Shown here: piece by piece, positions 1 to 10,089 of the stretch
How the letters are laid out: each line of letters opens with the position of its first letter
Position numbering within the stretch: position 1 is the first letter of the stretch
The notes under the pieces: generated by a model
The model's input: only the letters and a program-made list of their open reading frames with translations
Database searches by the model: none
Told to the model about the DNA's origin: nothing
Made by a program: the position numbers and the translations under genes
Assembly: GCA_015039465.1 (NCBI GenBank)
Contig: MU130364.1
Coordinates: forward strand, 334,346 to 398,345
Direction of reading: 5' to 3'
DNA from: Phlegmacium glaucopus
Lineage: Eukaryota; Basidiomycota; Agaricomycetes; Agaricales; Cortinariaceae
DNA: 64,000 nt

Positions 1-1358
1 GAGAATCGTCCATTAATATGGTGGTCAGTGCTGAGTGTTCTTGTTGCTGCTGCGGTAGTAAGACATGACTATCCACTTCAACCTCGGAACTGGAGTTCTT
101 CGAAGCAGAAAGCGATTCGGGAGGGGATTGACTGTGGGAGGGATTTGGTATGATGGAGGGTATCTGCGCCCAAGGTTTGGCCAGGTCTTTTGTCGTCTGC
201 GTCTTTTTAACTATATAACAATATCGTCAGATCAATTTTATTACATCACCTGTCTCCAAAGAAAGAAGTCCAAAACGAATTACACTCACAGTACTCATCG
301 CTGCGTAATCCAAGCGTATCTCTTGCCCAGATAGCTTTTAGCTGTTCTTTATACGTGCCGAAACATTTCTCCACCATGTCATTCACGCTATGCGGTTGCG
401 CCGAGCTCCAAACCATGGTATCGAGCCATTGAAGGGTGGTAGGATGGAAGAGGTAAGCGCAGAAAGAAGGGATGTAGGGACGTGGGTATATGGTGCGTGG
501 TGCGGGGAAAGGATGTACGGAAGAAGGCGTGGTTCTAAGACGTGTAGGGGAAAACTGTGAAAGCGTATCGGCAGAATGACGAACACGTGGATATGACGGT
601 GGGGGTGCACGACGACCGGAGTGAGTACTGCGTAGGAGGAGGGTACCGTTTAGATCTAGTACAAGTAATTTACGTGAGGCTGTTGGGTCTTCGAGAGGGA
701 GTGAGGATTGTAAAGATAGTTTCATGTAAGATTCGGTAGGCGAAGTGTGCTTTTCTGGAGCGAGGGCTGGTTGTATTGCTATGGGTGGGGATAGCGAGCG
801 CAAAGATTCTGTTTTCTGAGTCGCCGTTGTGACCATCGTCCTTTCCCCACAGCTGACCAACAACCTCTCCATAGACGCTGATCTAGGCCTTAGAAACCGC
901 ATAGAACTGGAATTGGGTCCCACAATATTAAGTCTGGTAGTATGAGCGAAAAAACTGCTGTCGTCCATATCGTAGCCACCATAAGGGGACATGAACCTTT
1001 CTGGTTTTGAGCCGAACGCAGACGCAGATGTGGATATTTTGTGGGCCTGTGATCCTGCCGCCCATGAATCGTAGCTAGCCAAAGACTTTTTTCCTTGAGC
1101 TCTGAGAACATTAGTGTATTCATCATATATAGACGGTCCTCTGCGCTCTGCCCCCAAGAAATGTTGTCCACGTTCTTTGTCCTCTAGTTCAGGCAGCTCA
1201 TCTCCCGGTCTGCTGCTTCTAAATTGACGGTTAGGAGATGCAGACGCAGAACCATCCCGCACTCCTTGATGGCTAGGATCCATACCCAAATTCGCGTCGG
1301 AGTAACGACCTAGGTTGATATGGACCCGATGCCGGTGATGACGACCGCGATAAGACAA
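1..1358 (-). CDS. FCP1/NLI-interacting-factor-like phosphatase domain protein, 3' end beyond window
   Basis: The family (HAD-type CTD/SCP phosphatases) dephosphorylates serine/threonine on nuclear proteins; this member's substrate is unknown. A low-complexity N-terminal part of about 220 residues precedes the motif LVLDLNGTLLLRS, the DxDxT block with Asn in place of the second Asp. Then come RPYIPSFCAYLF and WSSAQPHSV. I place the splice donor at 290/289 (tac t|GTGAGT) and the acceptor before 210. The next exon gives KKTQTTKDLAKPWAQ and, at the window edge, a TTILMDDS block, the second acidic motif of the fold. The codon at 1358 is TTG, and the frame stays open upstream, so the start is unresolved; the first in-frame ATG is MDPSHQ near 1282. 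The Asn in the first motif is seen in DLNGT-type relatives and may mean weak or no catalysis. A truncated copy of the 5' end lies at 6.3 kb. Confidence 0.78.
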
Positions 1359-1555
1359 CCGTTGAGAGGGTCCGTAGTGGTAGAAGAGAAAAAGACGAGG
1401 GGTTATAAGGAGAGTCGAAATTTTGGGCTGAGGGGCGATGGCAGAGGTGCGGCAAGACCAAATTTCCTTTTCGAGGATCGTGCCAGACTAGCGCTGTCGA
1501 TCGTACTTGCTCATCGATGCCCTCACGAAAGTCTGATCATTATCTTATTACATAA

Positions 1556-1747
1556 CTACGCGACAGCTGGCACTCTTATATGCATCTCCTCTTCAAAGAC
1601 CTCATTGATCTGTTCATTTTTCGTGATGATCCTAACACCGCCATCGGGATACGGCGATGAGCAAGAGTTGCAATAGATTTCCCAATACAATGGTAGTAAC
1701 GTATTGTATTGAAAAGCATCTGCACAGAAAATAAAACAACTGGGCAC
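1556..1747 (-). pseudogene. 3' fragment of a BTB/CxxC-pair family gene
   Basis: The minus strand encodes YCNSCSSPYPDGGVRI followed by NEQINEVFEEEM. This matches the C-terminal tail of the four BTB genes further along (for example EQIGQVFKEEINEYK at 13.7 kb). The sequence loses similarity above about 1720, so the BTB domain and most of the gene are missing. It lies just upstream of the phosphatase-like gene. The same two neighbours recur at 6.3-6.9 kb, so this is one end of a duplicated block rather than an independent gene. Confidence 0.7.
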
Positions 1748-1789
1748 CGTGTAACCGTTATGTAACGAGAAGCCAAAGTCAAAGGAGTT

Positions 1790-2840
1790 CTTCTCCTTCC
1801 GACTCAGGGTCCCTCATGATACTCACAGGCATCTGAGGATACTGGTCCATGCCCCACGAGACGTTCCTTCGTCTGCGTTTTTCTGACCGTGTTGGAAATC
1901 CTTGACGACGCCTATTGTAGATGACAAGTACTACATGTCAGGTTTGTGAGTCCTTGTGGTATAATGACAAGGTTCCAGGATCCCCAGCCATCGCGTTGCA
2001 AATAAACGTATGTCCTGCCACGATTTAGTTCTTTTGGCCGGGAAAGACATTTCATTAGCACCGTTGTTAATATACTCGAGAGTTGGACTCGCCCAAGCCG
2101 TCATTGCTTTACGCTAAGATCACAGACCAGTGCTCTGTGATCTTACCAAAGTTTTTTTGTTCGTATATGCATGGGGTGAATCCTCACAACTTTTTATGAT
2201 CTGTGTTTACATAGTGCCAGTGGATATAGACTTCGCCGTTGCGTCTTGAAAGACATGGGCCAACCCTGAGAACGAAAGGGGTAGATTAGGAGGACAAACG
2301 ATCTTATTGGGGCGATTACGCACTTTCGACACATACACCGGTATATCGGCCTTGATGGAAACTGTGTACGTTGCTGGCATTTGGAAGTATCACTTCGAGC
2401 CCTGAGTGACTTGTGTAGTTTGAAACGTTCTCTTTGTAAGTACTTATGACGAAAGTACCAAGAATGTCTTTGGTTAGAAAGATTGATAACACAAGTTGAT
2501 AGGCGAAGAGGCTGCTGGTCGTCCGAAACAGCCCGTGGAACACCAAGTTTTTTAGTTTGCGGAAGAAATGTAAACAATCAGCGCGACCAGCAGCCCCGGC
2601 GCTTGGAGGCTTTCTCTCAAAATATCACATCTTACTTTAAAGATGAGCGCCGACTTTAACAATTGGAGCTGTACTGGTAAAGGCTCTCGGTACCGAAGTT
2701 GAATAGTCCTCCTTTTGCCCTTCCGAAATTTCAGCACGAAAAGTTTATCTTCCTTGTCGGTACGTTGCAGATTGAGTAATAGTTTTTCTTGCTATCCTAC
2801 GACATATCTGTGATGTGGGATCTTTCATTCCTGTAGACAA
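1790..2840. other. Stretch without a resolved gene
   Basis: Open frames on the minus strand (2194-2577, 2316-2546, 2552-2737) show no family motif and overlap in different frames. Their position 3' of the F-box pseudogene means they could be decayed downstream exons of that gene, but I could not build a spliced reading frame. A perfect 11-bp inverted repeat sits at 2116-2144. Confidence 0.4.
2116..2144. repeat. Perfect hairpin, 11-bp stem and 7-nt loop
   Basis: AAGATCACAGA and its exact reverse complement TCTGTGATCTT flank CCAGTGC. No U-run or neighbouring gene end explains it. It may be chance or a remnant of a TIR element. Confidence 0.5.
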
Positions 2841-3706
2841 CGTCCATAAGAACGTCTAGAATGTATCTCATTGATTTCATAGGAAATACCTAGCACTCGG
2901 CCAACAGGGATTAAACTCCTGCGTGGAGAAACTTCTATTCGAGGACAGCAAGCAGTAACGACGTCCCAGAAAGTGGCGGGAACAAAATTGCGTTCATAGG
3001 AACTGACATATCTGCTCTGTGGCATGTGGGCAGGACCAGAGGAACGCCACAGCATTACGAGAGACAACAGCTGTACGAATGTTCTCGTAAACGTATTCTT
3101 CGAAGGGCTTTGCGATCGCGTCTGGTCGCATACTTGAATCCTTGTCGATCTTCAACTGTATACTATGCAGATTAGGAAACAGAGCAAGGCAACGCGCTAG
3201 TTCAGTAAGGACTGAATGCCGTGAATAGGCGCCTATATCGACATTAACAACTCTGCGATGAAGAATTCAGTAAACTCGGGCAATATTTAGAATAGATAAA
3301 CGTACTTGACGTATTTCGCAAGGGTTGGGTTTCGTATGGTGACAATTTCGAGCTGACGTACAAGTTCAAGAGCAAGTGTCCTGCTCTTTATTGACGCCTG
3401 CCCACTTCTACAAACTTCAATTCGTTCCCAGAGATAGCATAAAAAGAATCTCCGAAGATTGGTAGAAGTCTGAGACAAAGCAAATAGCACTTGACGACGG
3501 ACACTGTGACTTGGATCGTGACGAAATGGAGAAACGGGATAGTAAGAAAGGATTTCCAGATACAGTTCGTCGGGAAGGATGGGAAGCCCTTTTGTATTGA
3601 CTGTTTTGGGAGGGTCCAAGTTGGGTGTTCTGTTGTCACCGCTAACGCTTAATTCTTGAGAATCTTGAGGTGTATTCTTGAAACGTTTTGAAAGTCTTGG
3701 TGGCAT
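2840..3706 (-). pseudogene. F-box-like protein, frameshifted
   Basis: F-box proteins recruit substrates to SCF ubiquitin ligases; this subfamily is expanded in Agaricomycetes. Exon 1 (3306-3706) starts at ATG 3706 and contains the F-box-like core LPDELYLEILSYYP, then an arginine/leucine-rich segment. The donor is aa|GTACGT at 3305 and the acceptor ATCGCAG, with exon 2 from 3252. Exon 2 reads VVNVDIGAYSRHSVLTEL, ARCLALFPNLHSIQLKID and AVAFLWSCPHATE, then hits TGA. The following family-like block YVSSYERNFVPATFWDVV is in another frame, so an indel of one or two bases near 3015 breaks the gene. It could be a sequencing error or an unusual intron. Its start codon lies only 31 nt from that of the divergent Med9-like gene. 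Confidence 0.68.
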
Positions 3707-3737
3707 TATTCCAGTTATTAAGTATTAACAACAGTAA

Positions 3738-4304
3738 ATGTTCAACGTTCAGTATAACCTTGGAAGTGTATCCATTTGGCAACAATCCATGGTCCAAACA
3801 ATAGACAATGGCCGTACACACGGTTCCTCAATGGCTACAAATGGACTTCCAATAACTCTCTACGAGGACCTTTTGCCAAAGCTCGTTGCTGTACTAGAAT
3901 TAACACAACAAACAGTGGGGATATCTACGCCACAAGCCAAACAAAGGCTTCTCCAGACTGTATGCTAACAACATGACTTCAGGAGCATTAAATTGACGCG
4001 CAAATCCATTAGACCAAGGACTTTAAAAATGCCATCGCTCAGGCGAAAGACTTCGCAGTTAACTTGCCAGGCGGAGAGCTCTTAATTGAAGAGCAAGATG
4101 ATGTGATCAGCTTGTTGGAAACATTGAAGGAACGCAAACGGTGAGTCTACTGGGCCAATCTTGTTGTAACATTTGTTGAGCCTCGTTTCCAGTGCCCAAC
4201 TCTCCGATTTTGCTGCGAGAAATGTGATCTCTTCATCTTCAGCGATGGACTTGCAGATGGAGATTGATTCAATGGCGTCGACTCCGTTCCACCGTGACGA
4301 GTGA
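3738..4304 (+). CDS. Probable Mediator subunit 9-like protein (three exons, 153 aa)
   Basis: I read three exons: 3738-3959, 4013-4140 and 4193-4304. The introns are 53 and 52 nt with donors GTATGC and GTGAGT and acceptors CCATTAG and TTTCCAG. The spliced length is exactly 154 codons including TGA. The protein has an N-terminal helical block (LYEDLLPKLVAVLELTQQT), then KDFKNAIAQAKDFAVNLPGG and ELLIEEQDDVISLLETLKER, then a serine-rich acidic tail. The LPGG block between two predicted helices resembles fungal Med9/Cse2, a middle-module subunit of the RNA polymerase II Mediator complex; this assignment is from memory of the family, not a search. ATG codons at 3789 and 3831 are in the same frame, and the first 17 residues look unconserved, so the true start may be 3789. 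The last exon is antisense to a 109-codon open frame that I regard as a shadow. Confidence 0.7.
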
Positions 4305-4479
4305 TTATTCGATCCTAGTTGACCGTCAACGACGGCCGATTTAGAATCCGGCCATGTTACAGTTACAGGGCGAGGCCTAGACTTCACCATTTCGACTGGA
4401 CTGTCTATCAACCGCCTCTCTACTTATCGTGTTATTTATTCACGGTTCAGTGAATTCAGCGCAGGCCGCATCACCACCC

Positions 4480-5492
4480 CTTCTTTTCGCAGTTTCACAG
4501 CCCTTATCTCGATTCGCTTTGAATTTTGTTCTTGCTTTATCTTGTTATTGTTCTAGGCCTCGCTCTCATAATATGGACTCCAGTTCCTGTCTTTTCTCGA
4601 TCTTCTACAAATGTGCTGGAGGAAAAATATAGCCGGAGGAGTCCAGCGGTCACTTGGCTGTCTCCGCAAGAAAGTGACATGTTTGGTCCATGGGATAACC
4701 TCACCGCCAAATAGAATTCTCAGGAAGTCTTAGACTCTCCTGCATTTCGTCTATGCAAACCGCCGGACGACTCATTGCAAGCTCCATTTTTTCCTGACCA
4801 AAATGAGACGGAGGAGGCATATTTGGACACCAATTGTGGGTCGACAATCAGCCCGAATGTAGAGAGTGATGGCTCGTTCCTTGTTTTGTTGTACCCTATT
4901 TCAATATTGACAATTATCTTAATCAGCGCATCCCATTCATGCGGGAGTTCATACCCTCAGCCAAATTTTACATTGGAAATTGAGCCAGAAGGATCATCGA
5001 CTACCTCCACCTCTCGTCAGTATTCATCAGTGGCTGGATACTCTATCTTCTTGAATGTCCTATGGTGCTACTCGAGACAGCTCCCCTCCCATGGCTGTAT
5101 TGTCATCGAACACATGTGAAAATGCGTTTTAGGAGATTGAGAGTATCTCAAACATCCACGCCTGCCCTCCCTCCAAATCGATCCTGGAGATGGGACATCC
5201 GTTCCAATCCCTGTATCCATGCCTCAAAGAAGTTCTCGAGCACCTAGTCCGTCGGCACGGCAACTCTTCCTCCCTTCCTCCCTTGGCAGAGCAAGTGGCA
5301 TACATCAGCCGCTGTATCCATGGCGTTCGCGCAGTTTTAGAGTTGCCTAGTCGTAATTTCAGAGGCTCGATCTATCCTTCCTTACCACCCATTCCTATAC
5401 TTCAAACACTTTTATCGATGAAGGAGATACCGAATTCAGCTCTGAATAGCACCCATATTTCACGTCGCCACCACTACCTCCTGGACTGGTGA
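4480..5492 (+). pseudogene. Unrecognised, possibly decayed membrane-anchored or secreted protein
   Basis: One frame from about 4526 begins with a hydrophobic segment (FLLYLVIVLGLALIIW) that could anchor the protein. It continues through SPAVTWLSPQESDMFGPWD, meets TAG at 4712, and then carries on for over 100 codons in the same frame (4715-5117) with protein-like composition and a second hydrophobic stretch. A further open frame at 5190-5492 has leucine-rich, coding-like composition. I could not join these into one spliced gene. They may be exons of a type II membrane protein or a pseudogene with one nonsense codon. No function is assigned. Confidence 0.35.
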
Positions 5493-5888
5493 GCGCTCCA
5501 CTAGGAGTGCACCTCCGTCCCTCTATTTGAGCATAGTGGACTATGTTTCCGCTTTCTTCTGGTTGGTTATTGTTCTTAAAATGGCCCGACAGCGTCACAT
5601 CCTACGTCCTCCGGTTGGAGTCTCTCGTCCCTCTGTTTCTACAGTGTCATTACACGAGCTGCATCTTGAGATTTACTACATGCGTGGAGTAAGATAAAGA
5701 GAAACCATACATCCTAGCCGATATCGGTCAACCATATCGTCTGAGCCAACAACAATATCGCAGGGACATGCTGCGATGAGGATATGCTGTCATTGATGAG
5801 CTTTATATAAAATCGGTGGTACTATTTCACAGCAGTAATTCACTTTGGTGACCTCCAGAACTCCCATCTGTCTACCTGCTAGCGTAAC

Positions 5889-6070
5889 TTGAGCGTAACC
5901 ATCGAACAGCCTGCAGATCAAGGAGCGATCGAGGGCCGACCTCAGGTTAACTTCTCAACCCAGCTTGGAGCTCTCGCCAACGCGCTCTATCTAGAAATCA
6001 TCTTATACTTCCCAGTCACTCCTTTTCGAGTTGCCCCAGCTATCGCTCTCCCTTGTTCTTCAGTCTACAT
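5889..6070 (+). pseudogene. F-box-like 5' fragment
   Basis: The + strand reads ALANALYLEIILYFPVTPFR, closely resembling ILPDELYLEILSYYPVSPFR of the F-box pseudogene at 3.5 kb. Similarity ends about 20 codons later, and the frame closes with no further family blocks. There is no ATG at the frame start (TTG). I read it as a broken duplicate of the F-box exon, now on the opposite strand. Confidence 0.55.
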
Positions 6071-6249
6071 ACTTTTGATTATGAGCGAGGTTCTGCCCGG
6101 TAATCATGACTAACATACTCCTGGGCGACCCGGTGCAAGAGCAATTTTTTTCAGATAATACTGTTCGATACTAAGGCACGCCTACGCGTTTCCTGTGTTA
6201 ATTTGACACTTTTTGGCTTCTGGAGCCATCAAGGTGACGTTAGCCCCTC

Positions 6250-6890
6250 TTGCTCAAGAGCGTGTCGGCGTACTTGGTTCCGCAAGGAGTCGAGAGAGTA
6301 GCAGACATTGTACAATGGGCGTCTCCTGGTATTCATCATATACAGACATTCCTCTACGTTCCCCTCCCGAGAAATGTTGTCCACATACTTTCTCTTCTTG
6401 TTCATGTGGTTCAGCTCCTAGCCTGCTGCTTCTAAATTGACGATTGGGAGACGCAGACGCAGAACCATCTTGTACTCCTTGATGCGGATAGCTGCTAGGA
6501 CCCAAACTCGCCTTGGAGTAACGACCTAGGTTGATATGGACCTGATGCCGGTGATGACCCCGATAAGAAGAGCGTCAGTAAATAAGCAAAGTCGGGCTGG
6601 TGGCAGAGGTGCGGCAAGAAGTGTTTGATCCTAAATTTCCTTTTCGAGGATCGTGCAAAGCGAGGACTATCGCTGTCGATCGTACTTGCCTATCGACGCC
6701 TCACGATTCGAACTCACCGAGGTCCGATCATTATCTTATTAACTATGCGACAGACATGGTAAGTTTGTACTCTTTAATCTCCTCTCCAAAAGCCTCACCG
6801 ATCATGATCATCGGCCCATTCTTCGCCATGATCCTAACATCGCCACCAGTTGGGATTTTGGTGCGCGGTGAACAAGAGTTGCAGTAAGGT
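6250..6890. repeat. Second copy of a duplicated block (first copy about 1170-1720)
   Basis: Both blocks hold the 5' end of the phosphatase-like gene, a shared intergenic segment (GGCAGAGGTGCGGCAAGA, TTTCCTTTTCGAGGATCGTG, GATCATTATCTTATTA) and the 3' end of a BTB gene, in the same order and strand. In the first copy the phosphatase gene survives and the BTB gene is a fragment; in the second the reverse holds. Confidence 0.75.
6300..6570 (-). pseudogene. Truncated copy of the phosphatase-like gene 5' end
   Basis: The minus strand encodes GVQDGSASASPNRQFRSSRL and GERRGMSVYDEY, matching GVRDGSASASPNRQFRSSRP and AERRGPSIYDEY in the 5' part of the gene ending at position 1. The upstream HINLGRYS segment is also shared. 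Similarity stops after about 80 codons, well before the phosphatase domain, so this copy cannot encode a working enzyme. Confidence 0.75.
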
Positions 6891-7996
6891 CTATCATGGA
6901 AGAAATTCTCATTACAATTGTAGCAACGTATTGCCCCTATCCATACCAGACAATCAACTAACCCCGAGGCTGGAGCACTGGCAACAGGTTTATATGTAAA
7001 CTTGCCGGTGCTGTTATGACAGTGGATGCATTCATTCAACTTGCCACGTATCAGAGTTGGCGCGGATGGGCAAATCGCACACTTGATCATATCTAGTGAT
7101 AGAGCGATAGTAGTCGAGCCGTCCTTTGGAGAAGGAATCAAATTATTACTGATCCAGAGAATTAGGGCAGAGGTTTCCCATCCAAGAGTAGCAAGTTCCG
7201 CACGTGTTAACTTGTGGGCACCATCTACCAAGCTGGTGAGTCCTTCTTCCAACCATGTGGCAACTTTATGCGCTCTCGCTAACTGGATTTTTTCGATAGG
7301 CGTTAAAGCACCATTAGTCGATAACCAGTCTATGGCACATTCCCTGATCTAGTCCGGCCATTATTCAGTTCAGGAATCAGGAAAAACTCCTTTCAACTCA
7401 CCTGCCTCATCCTCCAGATTGTGGATAACTTCAGCACACTCACCCACTCCTCCTTCTTCAAGCCCAATTCGAATTTTGTCCCAGAAATTAGAGATTTGGC
7501 TCTTCAGGAAGAACAGTGGCAAGAAAAGGTCAAGTTACGTCGACGATAGCAGCTGGAGATACTGCGTACCTCGGATACATCACCTTTAATAAGCAAGAAA
7601 ATTCGTCTTTCGTATATCCTTCAAGTACAATGGGGAGTTCTTTATCCTGACCTTTTGCGCTTGCCGCGACTCCAGAAGGTGGGCGCTGTGGAATTCCAGG
7701 TGGGCGCTCCACAACTCCAGGTAGGCGCTCCACTCTAGAAGGTAGTTGCTCCGAAATTCCAGGTAGGCACTTTGCAACTCCAGGTAGGCGCTTCTCAACT
7801 CCGGAAGGTAGGCGGAACATGTCTGCAAAGACTTTAGATGATTGTTCGAATTCGCATCGAGGGACGCGAAAGAGCGTGTCTTCGACCTGGCCATAATTGC
7901 GAGGTATGAATGAGGTCAGATTAATGCAAAAGAGTAGACACGGACTTTGAATACAACATTATCCCAATAGAACTCTGTATTCGTAATGTCGGTCAT
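6743..7996 (-). CDS. BTB/POZ protein with C-terminal CxxC pairs, copy B (357 aa, expanded loop)
   Basis: Four exons: 7946-7996, 7570-7886, 7402-7501 and 6743-7348, in phase throughout. Exon 1 gives TEFYWDNVVFK, exon 2 the BTB core (VEDTLFRVPRCEFEQSSKVF, ADMFRLPSG, LLKVMYPR), exon 3 EEWVSVLKLSTIWRM, and exon 4 the helical BACK-like part (IEKIQLARAHKVATWLEEGL) followed by four cysteine pairs that could hold two zinc ions: CAICPS, CIHCHN, CYNCNE, CNSCSP. BTB domains mediate dimerisation and often Cullin-3 adaptor roles; the exact role here is unknown. It differs from its paralogues in a 129-nt (43-codon) in-frame expansion inside exon 2. The donor of intron 2 is GTACGC instead of GTATGC. Copies C, E and F share the same intron positions, which supports the model. 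Confidence 0.8.
7655..7815. repeat. In-frame 24-bp minisatellite within a BTB exon
   Basis: About six degenerate units containing CTCCAGGTAGGCGCT or CTCTAGAAGGTAGTTGCT are arranged head to tail. On the coding strand each gives about eight residues of the type RLPGVVE. The array lies between the MFRLPSG and GQD(K/N)E segments that are adjacent in the paralogues, so it grew out of a sequence present once in each of them. Confidence 0.85.
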
Positions 7997-8439
7997 GATC
8001 TCGAGATCTAAAATGCATTATCGTGAGTGGAGAAAACGAAAGCGAGCTGAGGCCTACAGTCACGAAGTGAGTTGGTGAGACAAAGAAAGGATGAAGGAAT
8101 ATATAACCGTCGAACATGACTTTTACAGTTCACCTTATCTATCCTCAAGGCAGTTTCCATGGCAGGTATTCAGTTCGCCTGTTCCGTACTTGAGCTTTGT
8201 AGGCTAAAAATTGCCTCAAGATTAGGTCAGATGATGTTTTGGTATGTTATACCAAGTAGTTGCGGGGCATAGCTTCTTGTAGCTTCTTGTGCCGTTCTAT
8301 AATTGAAAGGTTTTTCTAATTGAGGCAACATTTTTCTTCTGTCTGTCAGACTTTCTTCAAGTCTTATGATTATTATTTTTCAATTTTTTTAAAAAAAAAA
8401 CAAAGTAGGTGAGGTACTAACGTAGACAAGGGATATCAA

Positions 8440-8600
8440 TGGTGTATCTCGGATTCTCGATAGGCACCCCATAGACCTACAAGAATGGCAAAAAAATCTA
8501 CAATACGGTTTAGTAGGAGCAGTGGAAGAGACAAGGTAAACTTACCTCCGCATTTCTTTGAGAGTTACTGAAGATCAAGTGCTTTTATTACAGAATTTGC
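8440..8600 (-). pseudogene. Degenerate Tc1/mariner-like transposase C-terminal fragment
   Basis: This closely matches the better preserved fragment at 13.27-13.52 kb: the same VIKALD-like segment, the same GTAAGTTTACCTT intron and the same CATTCTTGTAG acceptor. A 2-bp insertion shifts the frame, and the second exon is lost after a few codons. Confidence 0.5.
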
Positions 8601-8747
8601 TTCTTTCTTTGATGGTGGATAATATAGCCGATAATGAAAAACCTTTTGAGCTGTGGTCCATCGAGTATTATATGTCGCAAGCCATAGTAGCACTTGTATT
8701 GTAGTTGCTCACCCCTATAGTATTGATGATTATCTGTATGCAACTAA

Positions 8748-9814
8748 CTATGCAACAAGTTTGTACTCTTTTATCTCCTCTTCAAAGACCTCACCGATTT
8801 GCTCACCCTTCATCGTGATCTTAACATGGCTATCCGTACTGGAGTACAAGGAGCAAGAGGTGCAGTGGAGCTTAGCCCCTGACCGGAAGAAGTCCCTTGC
8901 ACAACTGCTGCAACGTATTGCCCCGAGCCTTACCAGATTTGCTGAAGAAGTGCGAGAAAGGGTCTGTTTGTCGACTGCACCGAAGAGGTTTTTACAGTGA
9001 GGGCAATGATCCATTCCTGTCAGACTTGGCAAGGATGGGCAAGACGCGCACTTGATCATGTCATTTGAAATAATGATAGCATTTGGATAAGGACTCGAAT
9101 TATACTTGATCCAGAGGATTAAAGCGGAGGTTTCCCATCCAAGAGTAGCAAGTTCCTCGCGTGTTAACCGGTGGACATCATCTACCAAGCTGGTGAGTCC
9201 TTCTTCCAGCCATGTGGCAACTTTATGCGCTCTCGCTAGCTGGACCTTTTCGATAGGCGCTAGAGCTCCATTTGTCGACAACCAGTCTATGGCATATTCC
9301 CTGATCTAGTCCGATCATTATTTGGTTCAAAGGTCAGGGGGAACTCCTTCCGGCTCACCTGCTTCATGTTCCAGATTGTGGATAATTTCAAAACACTCAC
9401 CCACTCCTCCTTCTTCAAGTCGAATTTGATCTTTGTCCCAGAAATTAGAGATTTGGCCCTTCAGGAAGAACAGTGGCAAGAAAGATTAAGTTACATGGAC
9501 GATAGCAGTGGAGAAAGTGCATACCTCGGATACATCACCTTTAACAAGGAAGAAAATTCGTCTTTCCTATATCCTTCAAGGACAATGGGATGTTTTGTAC
9601 CCTGACCTTCTGTACGCTCCGCAGCTCCAGAAGGTAGGCGGAACATATCCGCAAAGACTTCAGATGATTGTTCGAATTCGCATCGAGGGACGCGAAAGAG
9701 CATGTCTTCGACCTGGCCATAAGTATGAATGAGGTCAAATTAATGCAAAAAGTAGCCACGGACTTTGAATATAACTTCATCCCAATAGAACTCTGTACTG
9801 GTAATGTTGGCCAT
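8748..9814 (-). CDS. BTB/POZ protein with C-terminal CxxC pairs, copy C (298 aa)
   Basis: Exons 9764-9814, 9525-9712, 9359-9458 and 8748-9305 splice in phase. ATG at 9814 begins MANITSTEFYWDEVIFK. Exon 2 (188 nt) carries the BTB core (VEDMLFRVPRCEFEQSSEVF). Exon 3 is 100 nt, ending NMKQ. Exon 4 starts IREYAIDWLSTNG after a CTAG acceptor and ends EEIKEYKLVA. Cysteine pairs CASCPS, CPHCKN, CSSCAR and CTSCSL could form two zinc ribbons. The length is typical of the array. No broken codon was found, so it may be expressed. It is one half of the roughly 5-kb tandem duplication, equivalent to copy E. Confidence 0.82.
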
Positions 9815-10089
9815 GATCTCAGGATCTAAAATGCATTATTGTGAGTGAGGAAGATAAAAGCGAGCTGAGGCCTACGGTGGTAGTGGGTTGATGAGACTCA
9901 AAGGAAGGATCGAGAATGTGTGCGTTATATAACCATTTACACGACTCACAGATCACCTTATCTGTCCTCAAGGCTGGCAGGTGTAAGTGAAGACAACGCT
10001 GCATGTAGGCCTCAAGGTTAGGTCACCAGATACTCTCTCGGGTGATTTAGTCTGATTCGAAGGTATAGTTCGTTTTACAGAAAAAACCT

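Noticed and set aside
4082..4411. 109-codon open frame on the minus strand
   Set aside because: It lies opposite exons 2-3 of the Med9-like gene, whose spliced frame is better supported; the minus frame has no motif.
6700..6735. tRNA B-box-like GATTCGAAC
   Set aside because: No matching A box or cloverleaf; the segment is part of the duplicated phosphatase/BTB intergenic block.
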